Shown here piece after piece: positions 8,869 to 14,755 of a DNA stretch of 20,042 nucleotides. Origin of the DNA: a virus; IMG/VR virus record IMGVR_UViG_3300025759_000935, positions 1 to 20,042 of that record; one strand, written 5' to 3'. The notes under the pieces are model-generated. The model saw only the letters and a list, made by a program, of their open reading frames with translations. It was not told the origin of the DNA and did not search any database. Made by a program: the position numbers and the translations under genes. The first letter of the stretch is position 1; each line of letters opens with the position of its first letter.

Positions 8869-8897
8869 CAAAGATATACAAAAATGTTTTATGTAAA
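8869..8897 (-). promoter_or_regulatory. Candidate Bacteroidota-type promoter upstream of the co-chaperonin
   Basis: On the minus strand the sequence TATCTTTG (8876 down to 8869) fits the Bacteroidota -7 box TAnnTTTG exactly, with a weak TTTA in place of the -33 TTTG about 17 nt upstream. It lies in the 46-nt gap before the GroES-like gene, 16 nt from the ATG, the largest gap between genes from 8899 to 12604. It could boost expression of the co-chaperonin and head genes. The -33 box is imperfect, so confidence is modest. Confidence 0.35.
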
Positions 8898-8898
8898 G

Positions 8899-9429
8899 TT
8901 ACACCGATACAAAGTAGTAGTACACAGTACCACTTGATCGTACTACATCAAAGGTCCATGTATAGATACCTTCGTACCCTACGTAGTTAGGGTCGTTGGT
9001 TTCGTCATACGGTGTACGGTGCATCCAACCGAATACAATGTCAGGATCAGAGCCTGTATAGGTCAGCCAAGTGTTTCCTTCTCCGAAGTTGTCGAACGGA
9101 GTGAAGTCTGTCAGTGGAGGATAGTCTGGTTGTAGAGATCCATACCCACCGATCCCATCAAGCATGTCTGGGGTGTCTACGATCTGGTCATCATTCAAGT
9201 CGAACGCAGACGGGGTAGTCTGCCAGTCGCCGATTAGCTCAAGCATCACGGATGCGTTGAAGTGATAAGTATTAGTCCCGTCAGGATATTCTGCTCTGTA
9301 ACAGTGATAATCTCCTTGCAGTATGTTGCCCAGTGATTGATAGGATACTCTGGTATCTTGAGCTTCAGGTATAATCTCTTTTGTACATCCCAGAAGCAGT
9401 AAGGGTAGTATAAGTAGTGCTGCTCTCAT
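8899..9429 (-). CDS. Lipoprotein with a dockerin/EF-hand-like calcium loop
   Basis: 176 residues from ATG at 9429. The N-terminus MRAALLILPLLLLGCTKEI is a lipoprotein signal with lipobox LLGC, predicting acylation at Cys15. Residues 77-97 contain DLNDDQIVDTPDMLDGIGG, matching the dockerin type-I/EF-hand calcium-loop pattern (Asp-Asn-Asp spacing, then D-L-L-like helix) often seen in Bacteroidota secreted proteins; only one copy is present, whereas dockerins have two. The C-terminal half is Tyr/Trp/Asp-rich beta sequence (YVGYEGIYTWTFDVVRSSG) like a beta-sandwich. Possible roles are superinfection exclusion at the cell surface or a virion/lysis accessory. It overlaps the next upstream stop by ATGA. 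Confidence 0.75.
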   Translation of the reverse strand: MRAALLILPLLLLGCTKEIIPEAQDTRVSYQSLGNILQGDYHCYRAEYPDGTNTYHFNASVMLELIGDWQTTPSAFDLNDDQIVDTPDMLDGIGGYGSLQPDYPPLTDFTPFDNFGEGNTWLTYTGSDPDIVFGWMHRTPYDETNDPNYVGYEGIYTWTFDVVRSSGTVYYYFVSV

Positions 9430-9872
9430 TTGATTATGTATTTCTGTATATACTCTCTAGAAACCTTTCTAGACTGAATGGTGTCTCTGTGTATGTAGGT
9501 TTCATTTCCGTAAGTCTCAGCGTGTTCAAACACGTTGTAGATCATTACGCTGTCCGGCTCAACTTTAACTTCTACAGTATCGTACACAATTTGTTTCAAC
9601 CCCTGTTCGTACTCAATTACCTCAGCCTTTAGTGTCACCATTTCTTCTACCATAACCTCAACCTTTGTTTCTGCCTTGGTTACAGCTTTTTCAATTCTTT
9701 TTTCGATAGCTATGAACTGCGTGTCTATAACAGTATACACAGTAGTATCTATGTAGGTCTTTACCTCCACCTCTTCAGTAGAGTAAGTTACCTTTTCTTT
9801 TCGTGGGCAAGCTCTTAACAATAGAAGAGCAATCGCTACCGCTAGTAGAGTTACCCAAGTTCTTCTATTCAT
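9426..9872 (-). CDS. Membrane-anchored coiled-coil protein (spanin-like)
   Basis: 148 residues from ATG at 9872. MNRRTWVTLLAVAIALLLLRAC is a positively charged N-terminus followed by one transmembrane helix (about residues 7-21), so the rest should be periplasmic. Residues 30-120 are Val/Thr/Glu/Lys-rich and repetitive (TEVKT, IDTTVYTVIDT, AVTKAETKVEVMVEEMV), giving strand/coiled-coil character. It overlaps its neighbours on both sides. With the adjoining TM protein and lipoprotein it suggests an i-spanin/o-spanin type envelope complex in the lysis cassette. No enzymatic motif is seen. Role inferred from topology and place only. Confidence 0.7.
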   Translation of the reverse strand: MNRRTWVTLLAVAIALLLLRACPRKEKVTYSTEEVEVKTYIDTTVYTVIDTQFIAIEKRIEKAVTKAETKVEVMVEEMVTLKAEVIEYEQGLKQIVYDTVEVKVEPDSVMIYNVFEHAETYGNETYIHRDTIQSRKVSREYIQKYIIK

Positions 9873-10122
9873 TGGATAGCTCGTTTAGCACCTCCAGCCT
9901 GGCAGCGGTTCTAGCTAGTACGCTATCGCTGCGATGAAGTCTGATTGATAACTCGTCTAGCTTACCCTCTAAGTAAAGCACCCTCTCCCCGCAGTTTTCT
10001 ATCTGGTTTGTGTAGTTGACCCTGTTGTCTATATAGAGATACCCCACCGCCAGTGTTACTAAAAAGAACACCGCCATAGTGGGGTTTTTTACGAACTGCT
10101 CAAAGGTTAGTGGAGCTTTCAT
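9865..10122 (-). CDS. Small TM plus coiled-coil protein (Rz/i-spanin or holin candidate)
   Basis: 85 residues from ATG at 10122, which overlaps the upstream stop as TAATG. A single hydrophobic segment MAVFFLVTLAVGYLYI (residues 16-31) follows a short cytoplasmic N-terminus; residues 40-85 form a heptad-like coiled coil (GERVLYLEGKLDELSIRLH, RTAARLEVLNEL). One N-terminal membrane anchor and a periplasmic coiled coil is the plan of Rz-type inner-membrane spanins. A holin is the alternative, since no other holin is obvious in this cassette. Confidence 0.7.
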   Translation of the reverse strand: MKAPLTFEQFVKNPTMAVFFLVTLAVGYLYIDNRVNYTNQIENCGERVLYLEGKLDELSIRLHRSDSVLARTAARLEVLNELSNE

Positions 10123-10367
10123 TAGTCAGACCTGTCTGATCTTAAAACTAACAGAACGTCCCCATTTTCTCCTTTTTCTACTGTAATGTATATAGTCTCA
10201 CAGTATAAAGCCATCTGACCAGTTTCCCCAAAGTCTATGTCCCACTCAACTTCTGTAACAAAAGGTGTGGCATGATACTCTATCGGCTCTCTAGTTCTTG
10301 GAGAATATACCTCGGTAGGAGCACAGGATGCTAAGAATACAAGTAGGAGTAGAGCAATGTTTTTCAT
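10122..10367 (-). CDS. Small lipoprotein (candidate outer-membrane spanin)
   Basis: 81 residues using ATG at 10367, which is two bases after the upstream stop; an ATG 18 nt earlier would overlap the upstream gene and place six residues before the signal peptide, so I prefer the internal one. MKNIALLLLVFLASCAPTEV is a lipoprotein signal with lipobox LASC (Cys15). The remainder is Pro/Thr-rich then beta-rich (TEVEWDIDFGETGQ, TIYITVEKGENGDVLLV). Small outer-membrane lipoproteins next to TM coiled-coil proteins are typical o-spanins, though those are usually Pro-rich without such beta content, so a different surface role is possible. Confidence 0.7.
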   Translation of the reverse strand: MKNIALLLLVFLASCAPTEVYSPRTREPIEYHATPFVTEVEWDIDFGETGQMALYCETIYITVEKGENGDVLLVLRSDRSD

Positions 10368-10368
10368 A

Positions 10369-10818
10369 TCAGGATACGCACTCAATAATTATTGACGTTT
10401 CTTCCCCACTAGCAATAGCATCAGCTATTCTTGGGTATACGTCAAAGTACGCTTTAGTACTTTTACCCACAAAGTTTGGGCCTTGCGTCTCACCTAGTAG
10501 AATGCATCCTGACGTGTCTTCGTCAGTGTTACCGCAATGGATAAGTATCCATTTGAAGTTGGGAACGTCTCGCAGCCATAGCATTCCTTTATGTATGTCT
10601 GCAAATCTTTTTGAATACTTGGCGTGGTGGCCTCCTGTGGTTCTTAAAGTAATCTTGTACTCACCTTCTGGTATTCGTGTCTCATGCATGACCTTGACGT
10701 CTCTATGCTCGTCTTCTAAAGTGTAGCACAAAAACTCCAGACCGTCTTCTGTTTCTAAGAATAACAGCCCGCAAGTGTAGTCTTCTTGAGAGTTGATTCT
10801 GTATAGTTTTAATTTCAT
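10369..10818 (-). CDS. DUF5675-family protein (candidate peptidoglycan enzyme)
   Basis: 149 residues from ATG at 10818. Motifs read FLCYTLEDEHRDVKVMHETRIPEGEYKITLRTTGG (in two parts, residues about 30-64) and WILIHCGNTDEDTSGCILLGE (about 91-111). This is the DUF5675 pattern: a CYTLED core, IPxGxY strand, and IHxGN...xGC motif with His and Cys spaced as in L,D-transpeptidase (YkuD) active sites. These proteins occur in phage lysis regions, and together with the adjacent lipoprotein and TM proteins this is the best endolysin candidate in the window. Whether it cuts peptidoglycan is inferred; the family's reaction is not firmly established to my knowledge. Confidence 0.8.
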   Translation of the reverse strand: MKLKLYRINSQEDYTCGLLFLETEDGLEFLCYTLEDEHRDVKVMHETRIPEGEYKITLRTTGGHHAKYSKRFADIHKGMLWLRDVPNFKWILIHCGNTDEDTSGCILLGETQGPNFVGKSTKAYFDVYPRIADAIASGEETSIIIECVS

Positions 10819-10934
10819 GGGTTCTCTAATGCTTCTAGTCTAGAAATGATTTCATCAAATACGTTAATGATCTCTTCTGGAAAGAGGTTATTCTTTTCTT
10901 CATGAGTCATTGACTGGTAGTCTGCTATTGTCAT
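10815..10934 (-). CDS. Micro-gene of 39 residues between fibre and DUF5675 genes
   Basis: ATG at 10934, stop TGA at 10815-10817. The product begins MTIADYQSMTHEEKNNLFPE and ends IISRLEALENP. It fills an otherwise 112-nt gap exactly: its ATG overlaps the fibre stop as ATGA and its stop overlaps the DUF5675 start as ATGA, like the rest of this operon. That perfect coupling on both sides is strong evidence of a translated gene despite its size. The sequence is acidic and helical (heptad-like EEIINVFDEIISRLEAL), with no signal or membrane segment. Function unknown; a small chaperone of the fibre or a regulator of the lysis gene are guesses. Confidence 0.75.
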   Translation of the reverse strand: MTIADYQSMTHEEKNNLFPEEIINVFDEIISRLEALENP

Positions 10935-12604
10935 GTGTGCGATGTTAGTACAGCGAGTGAAACACTGCCGGGGTTAGCTAGTACGCCAGTAGGCACGAGC
11001 TGAAACGCCAAGTATGCATTTGCTGAGAATGATGGGTCTGATGCATCTGAGTCGTCAGAGACATTCTTCCAAGATGTCCATCTTACAGTGTATCGGCCCC
11101 CTGCTAAATCACCTCCAGTAGCCTCTGAGTAATAAGTAGAAGTATTGTCTATCCATACATACAGCCTGTATGCATTACCATTGACAGCAGAACCACCCAT
11201 CATAGTACAATCACCAATAGATCCTGCTACAGGAACTGCAAACGCTGAACGATAGTCTCTCGCTGCATTACTTCCAGAAACTTCTGTGGTAGCATTCTGC
11301 ACGAAAAACTTATCGGTAGTTCCCGTGTCAGAGTAGGAGTACGTCTGGAGCATCTTATACCCGCCTCCAGAAGCATCTTGCCATGATGCATTGGTCCCGT
11401 CAGTAGTTAAGACCTGACCAGTAGTACCGCTAGATGCGCTTGTTACGGCATCAAGTGCAGCCTGCTGAGTTGTCTGACCTGTACCCCCATCCCCAATATC
11501 AAGTGTACCAGTAATACTACTAGCCCCGAGATCTACAGCAAGTTCTGTTGACTCAACGACAATACCACCGTTTGCTTTTAGATCTGCACTAAACTCAGTC
11601 CCTGCTAAGTCCAGTCCGTCTCCAGCGGTGTAGGTTGTGTCAGCCTCGTTAGCAAAGGATACAGCACCTGCCCCGTTAGTCTTTAGTATTTGATTAGCAC
11701 TTCCATCTGCAGTCGGGAGGGTGTAGGCGCTTTCTACACTATTAGATGCTGACCCAATAAAGAACTTACCTGTGGTTAGGTTTGGGACATCATTGCTTCT
11801 ACCGATTGCCATTACGACAATCTCCCCGTTGTTGACGTTACTCCTCCCAACTTTACCTACGTTCTGGATAAGATTACTCCCAGTAGGTTTTGTAGCTGTT
11901 AGTCCTCCTGAAGCAGCAACGTACAAAACATCTCCTTCAGAAAAACTAGAGGTATCAACATCTACAAGGCTGCCCATAGTGAGCGCCTTCCCGTTATCAT
12001 TAAGAGAGTAAGCAGCATCTGCTAACCCAATAGATGGCATCTTTGCAGAGTCAGAGGCATCTGCTTTTGCTACAGTAATTCTAGCTTGCCCTACGTTGTA
12101 CCCAGTAATATATAGAGGATCTCCCTTTGCAGCCGCTTCATCGAATCTAACTTCAAGTTCTATTCTCTCAGCGCTTTCAGATGTTCCTGTTCCTGTAGAT
12201 GGGTCTGTGGTAAGGGTAGTGAGATCATTAAATCTCTTGATGGAGTTAATCCCGGTGACTCCTAGGATACTATAAGTCTCCTGGGGGACGTCTATAGTGA
12301 TTGTAGTACGCTCTCCTTTTTGTATTTGGCTCAAGAGTTTTCCTAACTCTCGTACTACGAACTGCTCATCCCCAACATTTACAGATAACTCGACCTGTGC
12401 GTACTCGTACCCCCTAACATTAGTGGTACCTCCGGTAAATGCTGTAAAAGAATTACCGTCCTTAAAGTACAAAGTCACTAACCCTTCTGTGCTAGTGACA
12501 TTCGCTAAGTTTTGTACAGGGGCTGCAAACAGATCTATGTCTGATGCCCCATCTTTTGCAGATCTACTGCTAATTAGCGCCCTATTGAATATGAATAATC
12601 CCAT
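10931..12604 (-). CDS. Virion fibre-like protein
   Basis: 557 residues from ATG at 12604; first gene of the leftward late operon in this window. Residues 1-140 form a mixed domain (starting MGLFIFNRALISSRSAKDG), likely virion attachment. The middle is Gly/Ser/Thr/Ala-rich with short repeats such as ITGTLDIGDGGTGQTTQQ, LKTNGAGAVSFAN and TSGQVL-like turns, typical of trimeric tail or head fibres of aquatic phages (GKFFIGSASNSVESAYTLP style). The C-terminal about 130 residues (from YKMLQTYSYSDTGTTDKFFV) is an aromatic-rich beta domain that could contact the host surface. Whether it is on the tail or head is undecided. No reverse transcriptase or variable-repeat pair is seen nearby. Confidence 0.75.
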   Translation of the reverse strand: MGLFIFNRALISSRSAKDGASDIDLFAAPVQNLANVTSTEGLVTLYFKDGNSFTAFTGGTTNVRGYEYAQVELSVNVGDEQFVVRELGKLLSQIQKGERTTITIDVPQETYSILGVTGINSIKRFNDLTTLTTDPSTGTGTSESAERIELEVRFDEAAAKGDPLYITGYNVGQARITVAKADASDSAKMPSIGLADAAYSLNDNGKALTMGSLVDVDTSSFSEGDVLYVAASGGLTATKPTGSNLIQNVGKVGRSNVNNGEIVVMAIGRSNDVPNLTTGKFFIGSASNSVESAYTLPTADGSANQILKTNGAGAVSFANEADTTYTAGDGLDLAGTEFSADLKANGGIVVESTELAVDLGASSITGTLDIGDGGTGQTTQQAALDAVTSASSGTTGQVLTTDGTNASWQDASGGGYKMLQTYSYSDTGTTDKFFVQNATTEVSGSNAARDYRSAFAVPVAGSIGDCTMMGGSAVNGNAYRLYVWIDNTSTYYSEATGGDLAGGRYTVRWTSWKNVSDDSDASDPSFSANAYLAFQLVPTGVLANPGSVSLAVLTSHT

Positions 12605-12656
12605 CGTTTACTGCTAGACACACCTACCCCCTTGTGTTCTGATTAACATTGAATTT

Positions 12657-12761
12657 CTACTCTACCGTCTTTAGCCTTTGCGGGGACATTTCTATCAGCC
12701 TATAGTCTAACTCCCGCCTAGAGTTTTATATCAATGCACTTTGCGTAGCTATCGGGGACAT
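12657..12761 (-). repeat. Duplicated motif starting two mini-ORFs (MSP...)
   Basis: On the minus strand the string ATGTCCCCG occurs twice, 72 nt apart, each with a purine context (GAG or GAA before ATG). Each opens a tiny frame: 12761 to 12726 (11 residues, MSPIATQSALI) and 12689 to 12657 (10 residues, MSPQRLKTVE). A perfect AACTC/GAGTT stem lies between them at 12709-12725. They sit upstream of the fibre gene and could be leader peptides or part of a structured 5' leader. Translation is unproven. Confidence 0.3.
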
Positions 12762-13026
12762 CTCAACCGCTATGTTCGTCTATTATTACAAGACTGCAGT
12801 CTACAACCCGACTTCTGACCCTCTACTGTCCGTCTGGTCCTCAAGGGTGATAACACATGGGGGTGTTGCCACTTAAGCTGCAAGTATACAAAAAATTATT
12901 GGGGGAAAAATTTTTAGTTGGGGGTATTTTCGAATGCGTGGACCTATATATTCAAAGACCCCACCATACTTGTGGCATTGAACGTATCCCCCTGCAAAAT
13001 TATACGCAGCATGGGATGCGCAACAA

Positions 13027-13113
13027 TACCAGTACACGGCTATACGGTAGCAGTAGATGCGTACCAGCTGTGCAGCACCAGTACCTAGGTGATAGCAGGT
13101 ACCAGTAGCACAG
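13027..13113. repeat. TACCAG direct repeats with an imperfect hairpin
   Basis: TACCAG occurs at 13027, 13062 and 13100 (spacing 35 and 38 nt) within a zone dense in CAG and GTAC. The right part forms an imperfect stem: CTGTGC (13068-13073) with GCACAG (13108-13113) and GTACCT (13081-13086) with AGGTAC (13097-13102). The arrangement of short direct repeats plus a dyad in a non-coding divergent junction could be an origin or a protein-binding array. No known initiator site is recognised. Confidence 0.4.
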
Positions 13114-13153
13114 CGCACAGCCTGTACTATACAGCGCGGCTATGCCTGAGTTT

Positions 13154-13196
13154 AAAATAAATTCAGAGAGCTGCCCTATCCTTCGGCACTATTGCC
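13154..13196 (+). promoter_or_regulatory. Repeated early promoter candidate, copy 1
   Basis: AAAATAAATTCAGAGAG at 13154-13170, then 14 nt, then the dyad GGCA-CTAT-TGCC at 13185-13196, then a leader with CACACAATG and AATCCAAGCAAC directly before the ATG at 13222. The same box, spacing and leader words recur in copy 2. The transcription start probably lies between box and dyad, which would put a small hairpin at the mRNA 5' end. Assignment as a promoter is inferred from recurrence and position. Confidence 0.6.
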
Positions 13197-13221
13197 ACAC
13201 AATGAACATAATCCAAGCAAC

Positions 13222-13575
13222 ATGTTCGATCACTTCGGGGTACGGTTAGTACCCACACTTCGCGGAGCAACTATTGCTCAAATTCGTCTTAAGTATAACC
13301 ACCACATGGCTACGGAAGTAAAGGCTATGGCTAAGGACCTAAACCTTGGTGCATGCAGTTGCTACAATATCCATAGCAAGAAGGGTACTGAGAAGACTGA
13401 GGTTATGTTAGAGTTCGATTCTTCCCCAGATAACTGGTTGAAGTTCTCTGCATTGAAGACCGAGATATCTATCCTCCAGAAGGAGTTGGATATCAAGAGG
13501 CTTCGTAACGTCAGAGCCTCTATTGTAAAGGGCATAGTAGTAGACGACTTTAGCCCTTTCGTTATCAACGATTAA
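13222..13575 (+). CDS. Unknown early protein, 117 residues
   Basis: First rightward gene. I chose ATG at 13222 (MFDHFGVRLVPTLRGATIAQ) rather than the TTG 30 nt upstream because the leader AATCCAAGCAAC-ATG matches that of the gene at 14015, and the upstream extension would overlap the promoter dyad. The sequence has an N-terminal beta/basic segment, a central Cys-containing LNLGACSCYNIHSKK, an acidic EVMLEFDSSPDNWLKFSALK, and a C-terminal helix ISILQKELDIKRLRNVRASI ending in VVDDFSPFVIND. I do not recognise the family. A strong hairpin follows it. Confidence 0.75.
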   Translation: MFDHFGVRLVPTLRGATIAQIRLKYNHHMATEVKAMAKDLNLGACSCYNIHSKKGTEKTEVMLEFDSSPDNWLKFSALKTEISILQKELDIKRLRNVRASIVKGIVVDDFSPFVIND

Positions 13576-13585
13576 TTAGTAACAT

Positions 13586-13619
13586 GAGCCTGCACTATCA
13601 TACATAGTGTGGGCTCTTA
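13586..13619 (+). terminator. Hairpin terminator after the first early gene
   Basis: GAGCCTGCACTAT (13586-13598) pairs with ATAGTGTGGGCTC (13604-13616) around a five-base CATAC loop: 13 pairs, two of them G-T. The tract that follows (TTAATACTCTT) is only weakly T-rich, so termination may be partial and the next small genes may be read through. Confidence 0.55.
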
Positions 13620-13631
13620 ATACTCTTCCCT

Positions 13632-13799
13632 GTGCCTAATAAAGTAACAGGTGAGTTCGTCACTACAAGTGACCTCATCAAAATGGAGGACAAAGAGTTC
13701 CTCTTCAATTCAGCTCCTGATACTAAGGGGTATTACAAATCCTACTGGACTGTTAACCGTGGAGACATAGTGTTCACAGTTCAGAATATCAACCTGTAA
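13632..13799 (+). CDS. Small unknown protein, 55 residues (GTG start)
   Basis: GTG at 13632 (reading MPNKVTGEFVTTSDLIKMED) to TAA at 13797-13799; an internal ATG at 13683 would give 38 residues. The frame is open back to a stop near 13605. The composition looks protein-like, with an aromatic stretch GYYKSYWTVNRGDIVFTV forming beta strands. The stop overlaps the next gene's ATG as TAATG, indicating a coupled pair. The start codon choice is uncertain. No family is recognised and there is no signal or TM segment. Confidence 0.55.
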   Translation: MPNKVTGEFVTTSDLIKMEDKEFLFNSAPDTKGYYKSYWTVNRGDIVFTVQNINL

Positions 13800-13951
13800 T
13801 GAAAGTTCAACGATTCTTCGAACGATTCTTTGCCCTCGCAGCAGTAGCTATGGGGGTAATTGGTATGATCTCTATTGTAAAGGGTGCATACCTACCCGGC
13901 TTGTTCGGGTGTGCAATATCTGGAGTTTTCCTTATTGCAGCGAAAAAATAA
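13799..13951 (+). CDS. Small two-TM membrane protein, 50 residues
   Basis: ATG at 13799 overlapping the previous stop; stop TAA at 13949-13951. MKVQRFFERF is a basic amphipathic start, followed by two hydrophobic segments (about residues 11-27 ALAAVAMGVIGMISIV and 33-47 LFGCAISGVFLIA) and a terminal AAKK. The hairpin topology with a short turn is holin- or excluder-like. Another small membrane protein with the same style of ending (VLSAKK) lies at 14323. Its last codons run into promoter copy 2. Function unknown; membrane association is predicted with good confidence. Confidence 0.65.
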   Translation: MKVQRFFERFFALAAVAMGVIGMISIVKGAYLPGLFGCAISGVFLIAAKK

Positions 13952-13988
13952 TTTCAGAGAGAGATCTCAACCTTTGGGAATATTCCCA
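13945..13988 (+). promoter_or_regulatory. Repeated early promoter candidate, copy 2
   Basis: AAAATAATTTCAGAGA at 13945-13960 (one base different from copy 1 in the core), then 14 nt, then the perfect palindrome TGGGAATATTCCCA at 13975-13988. The leader CACATAATG...AATCCAAGCAAA ends at the ATG at 14015. The box overlaps the end of the preceding small gene. A minimal upstream frame ATGCGTTAA lies at 13993-14001. Confidence 0.6.
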
Positions 13989-14014
13989 CATAATGCGTTA
14001 AAAATCCAAGCAAA

Positions 14015-14278
14015 ATGAACGCATCTATCACCACCAAGATCATCGGCTTTTCACAGTCAGAGACTTACGCCATGATCAAACTTTCTATTAACCCTTTCGA
14101 CGCTGTTGGGCGTACAGTCTATGTTCGTTACAAGGACAACCCTGTAATTGCCGGCAAGAAAGTCGGCGACGAGATCACCATCCCTGGGGGTTGGAAGACT
14201 GTTACTCGTACCGACAAGAAGACCGGTGAGACCTTCAAGTTTTCTGACAGCGTCGAGCAACTGTACCTCACGTACTAA
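14015..14278 (+). CDS. Unknown early protein, 87 residues
   Basis: ATG at 14015 immediately after the conserved AATCCAAGCAAA leader. The product (MNASITTKIIGFSQSETYAM...) is largely beta-stranded, with KLSINPFDAVGRTVYVRYKD, then a Gly/Lys segment IAGKKVGDEITIPGGWKTV and a C-terminal ETFKFSDSVEQLYLTY. The pattern resembles a small OB- or beta-barrel-type domain, but no family is recognised. It has its own promoter candidate and is followed by a strong terminator, so it is a single-gene unit that is probably well expressed. Could be a small nucleic-acid- or host-protein-binding early factor (guess). Confidence 0.75.
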   Translation: MNASITTKIIGFSQSETYAMIKLSINPFDAVGRTVYVRYKDNPVIAGKKVGDEITIPGGWKTVTRTDKKTGETFKFSDSVEQLYLTY

Positions 14279-14288
14279 GTGTTTAACA

Positions 14289-14320
14289 GGGGGACTCTGT
14301 CCCCCTTTAATTCTTTTCTA
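14289..14320 (+). terminator. Rho-independent-type terminator
   Basis: GGGGGAC (14289-14295), TCT loop, GTCCCCC (14299-14305), then TTTAATTCTTTT. A 7-bp G/C stem followed by T-rich sequence ends the 14015 gene; the next ATG is at 14323. Confidence 0.8.
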
Positions 14321-14322
14321 AG

Positions 14323-14529
14323 ATGAAAGATCTTGTCTTCAACATCTACATGACCGCATTGATTAGCCTTGCGGCATTCTTTACATTCTCTGCATTCGTT
14401 GGACTTCCTATCTTAGGATGGGCAAATGAGTTCCATCCTGATACACAAGAGAGATTGTTTATAGTATCTGTCACTGGCGCACTCGTACTTTGTGCAGCTG
14501 GTGCTTTTGTATTATCAGCAAAAAAGTAA
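14323..14529 (+). CDS. Small two-TM membrane protein, 68 residues
   Basis: ATG at 14323. Two hydrophobic segments are visible: about residues 10-31 (MTALISLAAFFTFSAFVGLP) and 45-64 (LFIVSVTGALVLCAAGAFVL), joined by a polar loop WANEFHPDTQER, ending SAKK. It is followed 2 nt later by a small lipoprotein gene, so both may act in the envelope. The ending and hairpin topology recall the 50-residue protein at 13799. Small early phage membrane proteins often change the host envelope or block superinfection, but no specific function is supported. Confidence 0.7.
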   Translation: MKDLVFNIYMTALISLAAFFTFSAFVGLPILGWANEFHPDTQERLFIVSVTGALVLCAAGAFVLSAKK

Positions 14530-14531
14530 CA

Positions 14532-14675
14532 ATGAAGAAACTACTGATCATTTGCATGGCTGGTCTGTTTATGGCTAGCTGTGCAACTCAACATCGTGGG
14601 TATGATTACAAAGCTCACGCTAAACGTAACGCTAAACTTGCTAAGCGTGGTTATAAACCTTGTAACAGGCATTGA
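14532..14675 (+). CDS. Small basic lipoprotein, 47 residues
   Basis: ATG at 14532; a longer frame starting at 14490 would overlap the preceding gene and put residues before the signal, so I use the internal start. MKKLLIICMAGLFMASCATQ is a clear lipoprotein signal (lipobox MASC, Cys17). The mature part is only about 30 residues and very basic (KAHAKRNAKLAKRGYKPCN). It follows the two-TM gene by 2 nt and ends at a strong terminator, so the pair is one transcript. An early exported lipoprotein suggests a surface role such as superinfection immunity; function not known. Confidence 0.7.
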   Translation: MKKLLIICMAGLFMASCATQHRGYDYKAHAKRNAKLAKRGYKPCNRH

Positions 14676-14679
14676 TAGA

Positions 14680-14705
14680 GGGGGACCTTCGGGTTCCCCT
14701 TTTTT
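14680..14705 (+). terminator. Rho-independent terminator with UUCG tetraloop
   Basis: GGGGGACC (14680-14687), TTCG loop closed by C-G, GGTTCCCC (14692-14699), then six T (14700-14705). An 8-bp stem with one G-T pair and an extra-stable loop. Ends the membrane protein/lipoprotein unit. Confidence 0.9.
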
Positions 14706-14710
14706 AGTAG

Positions 14711-14755
14711 AAAATAAATTCAAAGACAGTTCCTTACACTGGCACACTATCATGC
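14711..14755 (+). promoter_or_regulatory. Repeated early promoter candidate, copy 3
   Basis: AAAATAAATTCAAAGA at 14711-14726, directly after a terminator. After 14 nt comes GGCACACTATCATGC (14741-14755), a weaker dyad (GCA...TGC) at the same distance as in copies 1 and 2. Downstream is a 27-nt direct repeat and the leader of the gene at 15007. Confidence 0.55.

Larger units (their letters stand above)
12605..13153. other. Gene-poor divergent control region
   Basis: About 550 nt between the leftward late operon and the first rightward gene. No ORF here is convincing: the longest (minus 12873-13118) is Cys/Tyr-rich and repeat-derived. It contains a duplicated CGGGGACAT motif (12682-12690 and 12753-12761), an AACTC/GAGTT hairpin (12709-12725), G-rich/A-rich tracts around 12898-12930, and a CAG/GTAC-rich repeat and hairpin zone at 13027-13113. 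Such a junction is a natural place for divergent promoters and possibly a replication origin. No late promoter could be identified by eye. Confidence 0.55.

Noticed and set aside
10931-12604. Diversity-generating retroelement target in the fibre gene
   Set aside because: No reverse transcriptase gene, template repeat or adenine-rich variable repeat pair is visible in the window.
12651-12875. Stop-codon (TAG) reassignment, suggested by a protein-like plus-strand frame with one internal TAG
   Set aside because: TAG is used as a normal terminal stop by other genes here (for example at 19398-19400 and 18847-18849), and one interrupted frame is not enough.
12873-13118. 81-residue minus-strand ORF in the divergent junction
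   Set aside because: Cys/Tyr-rich translation arising from the GTAC/CAG repeat zone, with no leader and no recognisable domain; better explained as repeats and a hairpin.
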